A stretch of 64,000 bases of DNA from Mustela lutreola. Taxonomy: Eukaryota; Chordata; Mammalia; Carnivora; Mustelidae. The position numbers and the translations under genes are program-made. Positions 43,301 to 55,244 of the stretch are shown piece after piece; position 1 is the stretch's first letter, and each line of letters begins with the position of its first letter. Where the stretch lies: positions 191,383,546 through 191,447,545 of the forward strand of contig NC_081293.1 of NCBI RefSeq assembly GCF_030435805.1, read 5' to 3'. The notes below the pieces were generated by a model. The model was not told the origin of the DNA, searched no databases, and was given only the letters and a program-made list of their open reading frames with translations.

Positions 43301-45284
43301 ATCTAGTGGGAGCAGTGATAAAATCATTATTACCATCAAACATGTTTAAAATCCTATACTATCAGTTTGAAGTAGCAATAAGATCAGTGGAATGATTTTG
43401 AAGGCTTCTGCTTACAAAAAAGATACTCATTTAAAGAAAAAAAAAGATACCTATTTTGAAACCCTTGACAAGCAATTTTAAGATACCTAGATTGTCCAAA
43501 TATTTACTCCAAATTTCTTTCCAAGAAAAACAACAAGACTATTAAAGCTAGCATATTATTTTTAAAAATAAAGTATGTCACATAAGTTATGTTTTTAAGA
43601 TTATCTATATGTGCATTTTATGATTGGGAGCCTTGCATTCAAATTAGGGATGGTTTATACCCATTTTATAAGACTTTAGAATATTTATTTCACCACATCA
43701 AATTGTTTAGAAAGTTTGTTTTTTATTTTTATTATTATTTATCTTTTAAATTTTTTATTTATTATATTATATAGAATATACTAAATTATAAAATGTGCAT
43801 ATTATGCATCCTATATAATAATAAAATTATGAATTATAAAAATTTATAAGTAAATTATTTTACTTATTTTTAATTAATTAATTGTTTTATTTATTTTTAT
43901 TTTATGATCTATTTTTGGCCACATAGAGGACTAATTTAGTGACAATTTTTGGATAGAGAATTATCTGCTGATAATACTGTCCTTTTAGGAAAATGTAATT
44001 TATAGCATGATACACCACCTGAAGATGTAAATTGCCAGGAATATCATAGGTAAATATTTTTTTAAATAGTTAAGTGTGAATTTATTCTGCTGAAGATTTT
44101 AATTTTAACTACCCATGCAGCAAAAACATTTTTATCGATGATAAGTTGGTTTCAGTTTTAGAAGTGACATTAGACAAAGCTGAAATAAGCCCATATTTTG
44201 CAAACATAATCACACCATAACTGAAACTCCTTAGACTTCCTTTTCTAAGGTTGCATCCACCACATGAACTGTAAATCCCAGTGCATGGAAAGGTTATTGA
44301 TTTCACTGTAGAGTGTGATAAATTGAGGAAGTGGGGCAACCTCATATGTCTTTCTAAAAATCACCCTAAATGTCTTTTGATTTTTTTCCTTGAAATCCCT
44401 CTGCCCATTATAGCTACCTCTTTCCCCATAGCCTAGGCTTCCTCAGCCAGATGCCCATGTATTAGTTTGTTTCTGGAAAGAGCAGTGTGAAGAAGCAGGC
44501 ATCCCATGTAGAGAAGGAGATGATGGAAGGATACAGGTTCTCAGGACATGTCTGGTATCCAGTGCCCAGCATCATACATGGTCTGTCCTAGAAGCAGAGG
44601 CTTGCAGTCTTCACCAAAGCACTCTGCTGGGTGGAGTATGTAGGTTCCTGGCTTCACTGACAACATACCCAACTTTACAGCCCTCCTAGGGATTCTACAG
44701 GTCTTTTAATAGCCATAACAAACAATTTTTTTTTTTTTTGCTTAAATTGCTTAAATTACAATAGTGGATTGTTATTATTTTTTTAGTGCAACCAAAATGC
44801 TTACTGATCTACCTGTTGATCTCAACCTCAATCCATAAGCCAGGTCTCAGTCTTTTCAGAGATTTCACTTTACTAGGCTTCTTACCTCAGAACTCCCTTG
44901 TTAGGTAAGGAGAGAGGCAGAAAGCAGTCCAGAAAAACAAAAACTGCAACCACCTTGGGATCCTCAGTTCATCCAGGAAAAACAATGACAAAAAATGAGA
45001 GCAAATATACAAGAGCTTGTAGACAGACCTACCCAAGAAATACCCAAGTAGAGGTGAAAAGGGTAGAACGCAGCCTGCTTTCTCCTTTTCCTGTAATCCC
45101 AACTAGCAACCCCCTTGCCCATGCTCTACTACATATACACCCTCTTTCCTCTAATGTATGTATGCCATTTCAGGGTATAGGGCTTGAGGTGTAGGGGTAC
45201 ACATGTTCTTTGCCTAGAATAACTTTGGGACTTCAGTGTTCAGTCCTGCCCATCAGAAAATATCCCCCATTAATGATGCTTTAA
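43301..45284. other. Intergenic with an AT-rich block
   Basis: The stretch 43690-43930 is extremely AT-rich low complexity. The rest is unassigned, with no frame above 98 codons and no family features. Confidence 0.5.
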
Positions 45285-45480
45285 TGCCAGATACTGTTTT
45301 AGCACATTTCCTGTATTAACTTTAATTTTTACAACAGGTGATATGAGACAGGTATTAATGTCAATTCCAGATTATCCAGTGAAGACTCACAGGTCCAGGG
45401 AGGTTAGAGTAACTTGTCCAAGGTCACAGTTAGGAATTCAGGGGCCCGGAATTCAGACCTAAGTAGCCTGGCACAATGTC
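45285..45480 (-). repeat. MIR element
   Basis: 'gccagatactgttttagcac', 'gatatgagacaggtattaat', 'agagtaacttgtccaaggtc' and 'ggaattcagacctaagtagc' run in reversed MIR order. Confidence 0.8.
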
Positions 45481-46467
45481 CCAGTGATGGTCATAGCACT
45501 GCCACTTTTCTCCAAGAGGGTCTACCTTGCCTCTATAGCTGCCATGTTCCAGGAATGCTCTGGTGAAGGGCTTTACTTTCCTCTTCATGGATATGTGTTT
45601 ATTTGTAATGACAGAATGGATTAAGCTCATTTCCTTTGATGTTTCCCACAAGGGTAGTGACCTCCTTTAGGGAGCAGCTGAAGTTTGGAGGCTATCTGGA
45701 CGTCTGCGATAAGGCCCTAAGACTAACATGCCAGCAACAGCCAGAAGAGGAAACTGACCCTATAGTGGATGGCAATACCTGATGATTAAGGAAGATTATA
45801 TGGTTATGAGGCCTTTTCCTCTCATTATGAGATGAATAAGGTGCTTGTACCCATTGTCAGGAGGCACAGACATCTTAGTTGTCTACCATGTGGAACTGGA
45901 ATGTCAGAAACTCTAGGTAAAGATTTAAGTCATTAATAGAATGGCTAAACTGTTATCTATGTCTCAAATTTCTTGAAGACTTGTGGCCCCCACAGGGCTA
46001 CACAAGTATTAGTTCTGTAAGTGGGCCTTAAAACTAGATGTAGGAAACAGTTTCATATGCAGAGGAATTTCATAAAGGTAAATCAGCATCTTCCATGTTT
46101 ACGTCACCTTCCTTTATCCGGTCTGCATGACCACATTCTAATTCTCTCCCCTCTGCCCCTTCTAACCTGCTTGTCCTGGTATCGGCCTAGCTTGTGGAAG
46201 TGTTCACTGACAGCAAACTGTGATTCTTAGTGATCTAGCCACCTCCCCTCACTTAGAACTGTCCACTTCAAGGATAAGACCTCGTGCCATCAGAGAAGTG
46301 GGAATTTTCCTATCTTAAAGATGTTTATATGCTCGAGTTCAAGCCGTGGCAGAGAGTAGCAGTAAGAAATGTATGAGTGTTTGAAATGGGACCTGGAACT
46401 CAGGTGGAAGGATTACATTTAAGTGAGGAGGGACAACCTCTCTGAAGGGCTGGAGTCTCTCATACTG
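45481..46467. other. Intergenic, no feature recognised
   Basis: Unassigned. Confidence 0.5.
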
Positions 46468-46652
46468 AGGAGCAGGAGTTCTCAATCTTCGCTGCACCTC
46501 ACAATTACCTAGGGGGCAGCTTTTAAAAATTCCAATGCCTGACCTTCATAAGATCAATTCAGTCAGAATCCCTAGTATTTGGTTCCAGACAGCAGTATTT
46601 TTAAAGGACTTCCAGTGATTTCAGTGTGCAGCCAAGTGAGGGACCCACTGAA
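46468..46652. repeat. MER5A hAT DNA transposon
   Basis: Nearly complete: 'caggagttctcaatcttcgc', 'acaattacctagggggcagc', 'cagcagtatttttaaaggac' and 'tttcagtgtgcagccaagtg', ending 'acccactg'. The two ends are inverted repeats of each other. Non-autonomous, no transposase. Confidence 0.88.
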
Positions 46653-46849
46653 ATCGATGTATTGTGGATGGAGGATAATTTCTGGCTGAGTCTAAATCTG
46701 TTAAAATTCCAGTGGCACCAACGTGAAGAGCTGTGAGAGCTTCTTCAGCAGTTCTAAGTGCTCACAGATCTGTATTTGAGAAGCTACACATGCTGTCTTA
46801 GAGTCTGTGTCTTTTATTTTCTATACTTTATGTTCTGATATCTTGGGGG
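46653..46849. other. Spacer, unassigned
   Basis: No feature recognised. Confidence 0.4.
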
Positions 46850-47345
46850 CCTTGCTGGTTGAGGATAGGCCTCCTGCCCCTCCCAGAGCTAGCTAATTCC
46901 TTGAGATACCAAACCAGCTTCCTGTGACTGTGCCTTTCATATGCAAACTGACCAGTTCTGAACCCATATCCTCAACTACCCCCTTCATCTGACTCTTCCT
47001 GTACCAAACCAGCAAGTTGCCTGCCCTGTACCCCAGGGCCAGGTCAGCTAAACCAGACAGCTAGAGACCCCTCTGATATCCCAGAGCCCCCTGAAATTAT
47101 TCAAACTATCCAATTAAACTTGGATAAGGAAAGCTCAAGCTTTCCTACTTTGCTTTGCCCATTCCTTCCCACAGAAATCACAAGAAAGTCTCAAGGCCCT
47201 GCTTTCCCTTCTTTCTGCCTCCCGACTGACCCATGCCTCCCCAAGTGGTCCTTCATGGTGTGATGCATCCCTTCTCTTGGGAATTGTAACTAATAAACTC
47301 CTACTGTCAAGGGCTAGTTGTCTCTCTGTCTGTTACCTTACGGTA
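46850..47345 (+). mobile_element. Probable solo LTR fossil, ERV1-like
   Basis: 'cccagagctagctaattcct', 'catatgcaaactgaccagtt' and near the right end 'taactaataaactcctactg' followed by 'gtctctctgtctgttacctt' give the look of a gammaretrovirus-like LTR (U3, poly(A) signal AATAAA, short R/U5). No internal genes are adjacent. Boundaries and family are uncertain; age moderate to old. Confidence 0.5.
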
Positions 47346-47395
47346 TCTGATGAAAAAAAAAAATCCCAGGTACAAATCTTGAAGCATTTGAAATC

Positions 47396-47490
47396 CAATT
47401 TTACTTCCCATTCCAGCAGGCGATTAAACATGGTTTGATTTGGTTCTCCATATTTCTTCCATGTTGACTGAGGCCTGGGAGACATTGCAC
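47396..47490. repeat. Unnamed interspersed repeat, copy B
   Basis: 'ttacttcccattccagcagg', 'cgattaaacatggtttgatt' and 'actgaggcctgggagacatt' are the counterpart of 38420-38512. Family not recognised. Confidence 0.6.
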
Positions 47491-47767
47491 GATCCCTGAG
47501 TAGATGGCATTTCTAGATGTGGGGTTTGTTGCTTGCCTTCCAGGACTTGCATGTGCTGAGGCCTTTGCTGAGGTTTGTACAGGTGAATTTGGTGCCTTCT
47601 GGGCTGGATTAGACATCCTTAAAGATATTTCTGGTGTCAGTACCATGTTATTCTAGAAATAGTAGTATCATTTGGCACTGTTAACCACTCCATCCTTGAA
47701 ATGCTCTTTCCTTGAGTTTCATGATGCCGCACTCTGATTCTCTTCTACTCTCCTGCTTGCTCTTTAA

Positions 47768-47796
47768 AAAAACAAACAAACAAACAAACAAACAAA
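47768..47796. repeat. (CAAA)n microsatellite
   Basis: Six to seven consecutive CAAA units. Confidence 0.93.
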
Positions 47797-47929
47797 CTTT
47801 TCTGTGCATTCTGCCTTCTCTGCCTAGCTTTTATTTTTATTTTGAAACCATTTGTTGAATAAGTATATGTATGCAAGAAGGGTATTCAATGAAGAGTAAA
47901 GGTCTGTCTCACCCTATGCTCCAGCTCCC

Positions 47930-49140
47930 CAGACTTTTAATTTGGTTACAATATGTATGTATATGTAAAACATACAGGACATATACAGACACGTGATATG
48001 TACATACACGCATTCTATGTGTTTTTATAAATGAATGCTATTATACTGTAACACTGACTTATTCACTCTTTTATTCAACAATGTACTAGAAGCTAAACAT
48101 GCCAGACACTGTCTAGGAACAGGAAATACTGTGGTGAACAGACCCATTTTCATAGAGTTTATATTCTGCTGGGAGGGACAGGTAATTAAAACATTAAAAA
48201 GAAAGAAACATCATTTCAAATAATGAGAGATGATTAGAAATTAAAGCATGATAATGTGATGGAAGACAGAGAGGCAATATTATATGGTACAATCAGTGAA
48301 GCCTTCTACAAGGAATTAGTATTTGAGTCCAGACAGCATCTGAATGACAAAGAGCCAGTCTCTGAAAATGGAGGGAAGAGCACAGGAGTGGAAATCACAA
48401 GTAAAAAGGCCAGAATCAAGGATGACTGCAATGTATACTATTGCTGTATACCTTGCTTTTTCACTTGACAACACATAAGAGATGGCTTCATGTCTGTCAC
48501 TGATTAAACTGCTTTTTCTTTTCGGCAACTGTATAGGATTCCATTAAATGGATAAACCATAATGTACTTAACTGGTCACATATTATTATTTAAATAAAAA
48601 AATTTTTTTTTTGCTGATCCAAGCAATTTTGACAGGAATATTTCTGAACATACATATTTGCCCATAAGACAGATACATTGGTAAGGACATACCCGGGAAG
48701 TAGAGTGATAGGAACAAATGATATGTGCCTTTAATTCTAATTAATATTTAATTGATGTGCCCAGTTGCCCTCTATAGAATTGAACAAATGTGTACTTTCA
48801 GCAACAAGGTATGGGAGTCCATATTTCACCCTTAAGTTGTGTGTTTGCCCTTCGAGTATCATCTAAATAAATGCTCCAAATAGCATTTTAAAATTTTATT
48901 TTGAACTTTTCTGAAGAATGAGGTAAAAATTCTTTTCCTATGAGTAAAAACCACTTGCTTCTCTTTTTCTTTGCCCATTTCTTCTTTGTGATTCTTCATC
49001 TTTTTCTTACCAGTTGGCAAGAATTCCTTCTGCATTTATGAAATGGGCCTCTTCCATATGTTAAGTATGGAAGTTCATCTCTTGTTTCATTTTGTTTAAG
49101 GTAGTGTCCCATGAATCAAGCTGTTTTACATCTAGTTAAC
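47930..49140 (-). repeat. Old L1/HAL1 with an L2 fragment inside
   Basis: L1-like reversed phrases at 47940-48055 and 48425-49140 ('accttgctttttcacttgac', 'tgacaggaatatttctgaac', 'gcccagttgccctctataga', 'ttgcccatttcttctttgtg'). Between them, 48056-48420 reads as reversed L2 ('gaaatactgtggtgaacaga', 'catagagtttatattctgct'). Both are strongly decayed. Confidence 0.5.
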
Positions 49141-49229
49141 AAATTATATGTTTTGTGTCATGCTCAGTCAGTCCACCCTTCAGTGCTGCTGTTCCTCACA
49201 GTCCTTTTGTTGGAACTGCTCTGATCCTC

Positions 49230-50250
49230 CTGTCTCTTCTGTTCTTCGCAGCTGTGTCAGTTGAGACTAAGCCGGTGAATTCCAAATATGTTTCTCTAGC
49301 CCCCATTCTCCTCACTTATACCCACCTGCCAACCATATAGCTCCACACCCCATGTCAACATTATCCATACTGAATTCACCTTCTCTACCTTGTCCGGCCC
49401 TCAACCTAGTTATTCTTCCTTTGCGCTCCATCTCAGGGGGCCCGTTCTGCCATCTTCTCCGGGTAATCTGTGTCATCCCTGACTCCTCTTTCTTTCTTAT
49501 CCCTAAGCAATTTGCATTAAGTTCTGCTATAGCTACCTTCTAAATCTTTCTCTCCCCTGCTCACTGCCCTCCATTTCTAGTACCACTTGCCTAAAATGGG
49601 CCAACATTATCTCCAACCTGTACTTCTATCTAGGCTTCCTAGAAAATATATTTTTTGTCATGTCCTTCCCAGTTCCTTCTTACCACAGTAGCCAGTGTTC
49701 AGATTGGATCATATCACTTTCCCCTTTGAACATCTTTAACTGCTTTTCCTTCTTTTCCTCTTCTCTGCCCACCCACCCCTTCTCTTTTCTCCTCTTTTTT
49801 TCTTTAGAGTGAAGCCCAAACTTTTAGTATGGCTTGAAGGCTTGTGTACTCCAGTGCCTCTAGCATAATCTCTTAATACTTGAAATACTTAGCCCTCCAA
49901 CCACCCATTTTCACCAATTAGAGTCAGTCCCATTAATAAGCTCCTGGAATGTATAATGGTCTCTTTTGACTTGGTGCATTTGCACATGCTTTTCCTCTGC
50001 CTGGATGTTCCTTCCCCAGCTGTCTTTGTTTGGCTCAGCTATCCCTTCTTGCACTGAGGTCCTAACACATCACTTAATCATAACCTTTTTCTGATGCCCC
50101 TACCACCCCACCTCTAGGCTAATTTCTTCCCACAGGGTCATGTATTTTTCCCATCATGGTACCTGTCACATAATAGTGCAATGCCTATTTATTTGCCTGA
50201 GTCCCCTATAGATTTCAAATTACACATGGGCTTCATCTTCATTCCTTGAG
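49230..50250 (+). repeat. L2 LINE 3' region
   Basis: 'atctgtgtcatccctgactc', 'tcagattggatcatatcact', 'ttgcacatgcttttcctctg', 'tgcctggatgttccttcccc' and 'ggtacctgtcacataatagt' are in L2 order over about 1 kb. Strongly decayed. Confidence 0.65.
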
Positions 50251-50980
50251 TAATTTGGGTTGAGGTGCTCAAAATCCTTGGCATTTTGATCACAGTTGAA
50301 TCCTTAACTGTCAAGTTCTAGGCATGGAACCATCACTCAATAAACAACTATTTATTACACATATGGATAAATGAGTAGCTTCTGGGATTTTCCCAGTGTA
50401 CCCTAACATTTGTACTTAAGATTTTGTGCCTGTTTGTCCCCTTTATTATGCCAAGATATTCGAATGTAACATTGTTTAGAAACAGTCACATCAAGGGACT
50501 TTATCTTTTTTGTTGGTTTTACATCATAATGTAGATTAGTTATTCTTTAGTAATTAATTCTAAATTAGTAATTCTTCCTTTCAGTGTCTCCTCTCTGTTT
50601 CTATGACAGCAATATTTCCTGCAGACCATGGGTGGATTAAAGTTCCTTGGTACATTTCTACCCTGTACCACACACTGGACCTGTCCCTGCAAAGCTTACT
50701 CTAGTTGCTCTCTACTCCTGAACTGTTAGTGAGGAGACACTTTTTAGCCAAGCGGGTGCAGGCCTTTATCTCCATGATGGAGGGTAAGAAGTCTCTATGA
50801 TTCAATGAACAGGCCCCCAAAATGCTTGTTCTTAAGTAACAGTTGTTTCTGTATAAAAGTAACATCCATTGAGAATGATTAGGAGAAATCTGGAAATATA
50901 CAGTCAAGAAAATAAAAATGATCCATAATCTCATAGGGAACAGTTATTAACATTTTGGTGAGTGACATCACCTAGTTCAT
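50251..50980. other. Intergenic, no feature recognised
   Basis: AT-rich. Unassigned. Confidence 0.5.
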
Positions 50981-51830
50981 GGTCCCAGTGTACATCTGTA
51001 AACCCAAGTCTACCCTTCTCTGGAGCCTGTGTTCTGGATTACCGGATCTGCCTCAATCAGCATCTTCACAGGTTTGTCCTGGCAGCATTTCAGCCCCACA
51101 AGTTCAACCCAGAAGCCTCCATCACCACCTTTCCAACTTGCTCCTGCTCCTGTGTTCTCTTTTTTATCAAATGGCACCACCACGTTCCTAGTGACCCGGA
51201 TTAGAAGTGCTCCTTAACTCCCTTTTCTTTCACGCCTCCATATCCAGTCAAGGTTCTGTAGTTTGCACGTCGGGCATATCTCTTGACTCCATGTCCCTAA
51301 TCCCATGTGTCAGTCCTCTGGTCCAGACTCCATCACCTTGTCCACACTCCGTCACCTTTCTCCTGTAATAGGGCGGAGCTCCCCAGACAGGCCTCCACAG
51401 GCCTGGGTCCTTCTCCATACCGTGGCCAGAGGGAGGACACAGGAACCGCCAGTCAACAGCTCACTCTGGGAATTCACTTCTTTCCGCTGTTTACAGGGTC
51501 TTTCCCCCAATGTCCCCGCCCCTGTTGGACCCTTGTAGCTTCGACCATTCTTTACCCTCCTCTTCTGATTGGCCTCTACTCAACTTCTAGTAATCCACTT
51601 AGTCACCCTTGTTTCACAGGAGGTTTTCCCTGACTCCCTCTCCTCTCAAAAAGTCTACCACAGAGACTCCTCCTCAGGAGCCGTTCTATCCATTGCCTCT
51701 TCACCCGTTCTGCTCCCATCTGTGAGCCCCAGTGGCCAAGAGTTGTGCCTTCTTCATCACTGTGAGCCCATCACCCTGCACAGGGCCCAGTGCATGGCGA
51801 GAACCAGCAAGTGCTGATGGGGCCACTGTC
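50981..51830 (+). repeat. Probable L2 LINE, GC-rich and decayed
   Basis: 'catctcttgactccatgtcc', 'cacaggaggttttccctgac' and 'gggcccagtgcatggcgaga ... caagtgctgatgg' suggest the L2 3' order. It lies directly 3' of OR10AC1 in the gene's transcription sense. Several overlapping frames here (up to 108 codons) are accidental in GC-rich sequence. Confidence 0.45.
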
Positions 51831-52046
51831 TTTAGGTCTAGGGTCTATACCTCACTGTCTTTGGCCATTCCTCAAAGGAGGGGATGGAGGATGGATCACC
51901 TGCTGGGAGACTCTTCTTTTGTGGACACTTTTACAGGTTTCTAGTCATTGAGTCCCCCCTGGTGGCGTTCCTGACACAGACACCTCCTGACAGAGAAAAC
52001 TTTAGGGAGCAGAGCTGCCCCCTCTGGCCTGGTACCCTGCCTGCTG

Positions 52047-53012
52047 TCAGGGCCCACGCAGACCTTGTCCCTGCCGCCCACGCCCCAGCACCCTGCGGAT
52101 GGCAGCAGTGATTTCACGGTTGCGCAGGCTGTAGATGAGTGGGTACAATAGTGGCGTGACATTGGTGTAGACAAGTGCAAGTGTGCGGTCCCGTCGCGGG
52201 GAGTAGCTGGACTTGGGCCGCACGTACATGAAGGTGGCACAGCCATAGTGTAAGAAGGTGACAGCCAGGTGCGAGGCGCAGGTGGAGGCAGCCTTGCGCC
52301 GACCCCCAGGGGAGCGCAGGCGGTGCAAGGCGGCAGCGATGGCGCCGTAGGAGGACAGGATGAGCAGTGAGGGCAGCAGCAGGAGCACCAGGCAGGCGCC
52401 CAGCAGGGGAAGCTCATCAACGTAGCTCCGTGTGCAAGCCAGGTCCAACAGTGCCGTGATGTCGCAGAAGAAATGCACCAGCAGGCGGGAGCCACAGAAG
52501 GGCAGGTGGAAGACAGCCACTGTGAGCCCCACGGATACTGCCAGTCCCCCAAGGCAACAGGCCAGGGCCAGCCTTGTGCATAGCCCTGGGGTCACTACTG
52601 AGGTGTAACGCAGCGGGTGGCAAATAGCTACATAGCGATCGTAGGCCATGGTGGCCAACAGGAAGCACTCAGCCCCACCCAGAGCCACGAACATCTGCAT
52701 CTGAACAGCGCAGCCCAGAAAGGAGATGGGGCTGCCCCTGCCAGGGCCTGGTGCGGCCAGGTCGGCCAGGGAGCGGGGCACCACCACCAGAGTGTAACAG
52801 AGCTCGATGGCTGACAGCTGGCACAGGAAGAGCAGCATGGGCGGCCGGCTGGGCACTGATGCCACGGCCACAAGGATGAGCAGGTTCCCGCCCAGGGTGG
52901 CTAGGTGCACAGCCAGCAGCAGCAAGAAGAGCACCGGCCTCAGGTGCGGGAACTCAGAGAAGCCCTGAAGGAGAAAGCCACAGGGCATGGTGGCATTGCT
53001 GGAGCTGTCCAT
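52047..53012 (-). CDS. OR10AC1: Olfactory receptor OR10AC1, intact
   Basis: Complete 321-codon single-exon class II odorant receptor, expected in olfactory cilia and coupling to Golf. The frame could open upstream at 53207, but I take the ATG at 53012 because the sequence MDSSSNATMPCGFLLQGFSE has the family N-terminus with its glycosylation site (NAT, 6-8), and a splice acceptor lies just upstream. Visible features: GGN in TM1 (41-43); Cys101 and Cys183 for the TM3-ECL2 disulfide; MAYDRYVAICHPLRY (122-136); TM6 KAASTCASHLAVT (240-252); and PLIYSLRNRE (291-300). Odd points: the usual PMYFFL motif reads PMLLFL (58-63), and the Asn of NPxxY is Tyr (YPLIY, 290-294). The gene is much more GC-rich than its surroundings. 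It matches human OR10AC1, which I recall as segregating between gene and pseudogene, nearly throughout. No disabling change seen here. Confidence 0.96.
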   Translation of the reverse strand: MDSSSNATMPCGFLLQGFSEFPHLRPVLFLLLLAVHLATLGGNLLILVAVASVPSRPPMLLFLCQLSAIELCYTLVVVPRSLADLAAPGPGRGSPISFLGCAVQMQMFVALGGAECFLLATMAYDRYVAICHPLRYTSVVTPGLCTRLALACCLGGLAVSVGLTVAVFHLPFCGSRLLVHFFCDITALLDLACTRSYVDELPLLGACLVLLLLPSLLILSSYGAIAAALHRLRSPGGRRKAASTCASHLAVTFLHYGCATFMYVRPKSSYSPRRDRTLALVYTNVTPLLYPLIYSLRNREITAAIRRVLGRGRQGQGLRGP

Positions 53013-53052
53013 GCACTGGCTTGCCCAGAGGTACCTGTAGGGAAAGAAATGG
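53013..53052 (-). promoter_or_regulatory. OR10AC1: Splice acceptor before OR10AC1
   Basis: On the minus strand 'ccatttctttccctacag' ends with AG at 53036-53035, leaving a 22-base 5' UTR before the ATG at 53012. A strong acceptor by eye. It supports the downstream start and argues against the 65-codon upstream extension, which would read through the intron. Confidence 0.75.
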
Positions 53053-55244
53053 GGACAGGGAGAGCTTGAGGGTATAGCTCCTCTGCCCCACTGGTGAGGA
53101 AAGGCTAGATGGAATTTAGAGGGTGGGAGGAAGTAGTGGCTGCAGAGAGGGGGTATGGCTCCCAGGTGCATTACCAGCCGCCCTGACACTCCTTCCCACC
53201 CCCACACACGTCGTGTCGGCCTTTTATTAACTTACGTAGTTTTGCCTGCCTCCTGGACTAGAATTCTCAACATGCTTTTTCCAAAGAAGCCTTAAATTTG
53301 GGCCCTTTCCTTACAGTGTATCACTCTTGACCTCCACTTACAAAGGATTCCCTGCCTTCAGACCTGAGTTGTTATTTGTTGGGTCCTGTATTGCCAGGAG
53401 TATTACGCTGCTCTCAGCCTCAGCTCCTCAAGGCAGCGAGTGTGTCTTTACGCCCTGTTTCTGTTTCCTCCTCCCTGCCCTACTCTATCACTTTGAGCTG
53501 CTTTCTGTGGTGTGTCACAAAATCACAAAAACAAGATACAGATGAAGACCTTAGTGATAATCTCATACAACCTCATGATTTTACAAAGGAAAATAAAGCT
53601 GGTAGGACATGTCTAGGGAAGGCTTAACCACTCACAGAAAGCTAGGAACAGAATCTGCATTCCTGAGGCTGAAGTAGAACTTCCCATGATCCCATAAGTA
53701 GCCAAAAAAAAAAAAAAAAAAAAGGTCCCTGGGATGAGTTGGTCAATCTGTATTGATTTAGCCTTAAATAGAGACCCAGTTCCGTTCCAGGTGCTGAGGC
53801 AGACACTCAGGCAGCAGGGAACGAGTAGTGGGAAGGTCTCTCTAGGTGCATCAGGAACAAAATGTCCCTAACATTTTTATTAATATTCTCTCAACATGAG
53901 AAAAAGTGATGCGTATCTGTTCTAACTTGCCTTTCAGAGTTAGCAGTACATTCCAAATTTGCTGACTGAATGCAGTTTCTTTCTCAGCATTACCCGGTGA
54001 CTCATTTGCAGGCAACATTTGGAAAACTTTGAGAGCATGTAGGTTGGCTGCAATTGTGGCAAACCTCTGCAGTGGGGAACATGAGCTGATAAGGACTTTG
54101 AAGCAAATTGGAGGATGGTGTTTGACTTTCCAGTAGTTATTAATGACATCTCTTTTTATTTCCTTATCTCTTTTTTATTAACTTTAATGTAAGCTCAACT
54201 GTTATTTGTTCTTAGTGCCTCTGAGTCACTGTTGATGACCGATGTTGGAAGTGGTATCTGTACATGGTTATTATAGCATAGAATGCAAGAGCAATAAAGC
54301 CAGTTTAAGGACAACACGTAAATCAGTGGAAGAACTGAAGGAGTGGGAAGAGCTTGATTTTTGCTATCTAATGCTCCTTTCTGAGAGGAGAAATCTGGTG
54401 GTTTATATATTTCAGTATCATTCCATGCTCTTTCTTGTCATCTGAGGGGAGCACCTTCAAACACAAGTTTGGAGTCTTCCAGAGGAGGAGCTGGGTGGGG
54501 TTTCGCGCGGGTGCAAAGAGGGGAGTCGTGTCCCAACTATTTGAGAGCCTTCACATTTGTTGTTGTTGGTTTGTTTGTTTTGGCTGGTATTTATCTGTAA
54601 GCCAATTTAACAAACCTGTGTTGGGTGCCTCTTCCTTGCCAAGTGTCAGGTGTCAAGTTTTGAGTGTTGTAGCTGTAGGTGGGGACAAGAGGGAGAAGCC
54701 TGGCTGTCCTGGAGACTCAGGCCGGGTGAAACTGCAGAAGGACCCACCGCGGCCCTCTTCACTCTGCCTCGGCTTGCCCTTTCTCTACTTCCTTCTTTTC
54801 ATCTCCTTAAAGAAGCAGGGAGGGGGCCAGAGAGACAGAAGCAATCCAGTTCTTTTTCCTTCATGTTCGCACTGCACAGAAATGACAAGAAAGGTTGGGC
54901 GGGGACACCAGTAACTACAGACTCAAGATGTGTCATGCTTTACAAACAAGGCTGTGGAAAGCAAGCCAGGTAGGTCAATCCAATCAAATGTCCACTGAGG
55001 AATGTTTCTACTTAGTTTAGTATATTTAGGAGCATTTATCATAAACCCTAGGAATGTATGTTAGAAATGTCTTTTATCCAGGGGCTGGATGGGGGTTGGG
55101 GAAGAGACACTTTCCAAACTTCAATGATTTGATTGAAAGTCCAGCTCCAACCTAGTAGAAGCTATAGAGGGAAAACACTACAAGGCCTGTGTGAGCCACC
55201 TTTCTCCCCAGGGGCAGAAGGGCAGATATTCTCATTTCCAGGTG
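53053..55244. other. Intergenic upstream of OR10AC1, unassigned
   Basis: Contains a poly(A) run at about 53704-53722 and a small CpG-containing patch near 54500 (tttcgcgcgggtgcaaag). Frames of up to 159 codons at 54435-54973 show no domain I recognise. The non-coding first exon of OR10AC1 may lie here, but cannot be placed. Confidence 0.4.

Noticed and set aside
51941-52552. 203-codon minus-strand frame overlapping OR10AC1, and similar overlapping frames at 52417-52873
   Set aside because: Alternative-frame shadows of a GC-rich receptor gene, with Pro/Cys/Ser-rich, non-family composition.
53013-53207. 65-codon upstream extension of the OR10AC1 frame
   Set aside because: The extension has no receptor features and spans a good splice acceptor. 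The family N-terminus begins at 53012.
54435-54973. 159- and 107-codon frames near a small CpG patch
   Set aside because: Compositionally ordinary, without domains, signal peptide or splice context. I do not claim a gene.
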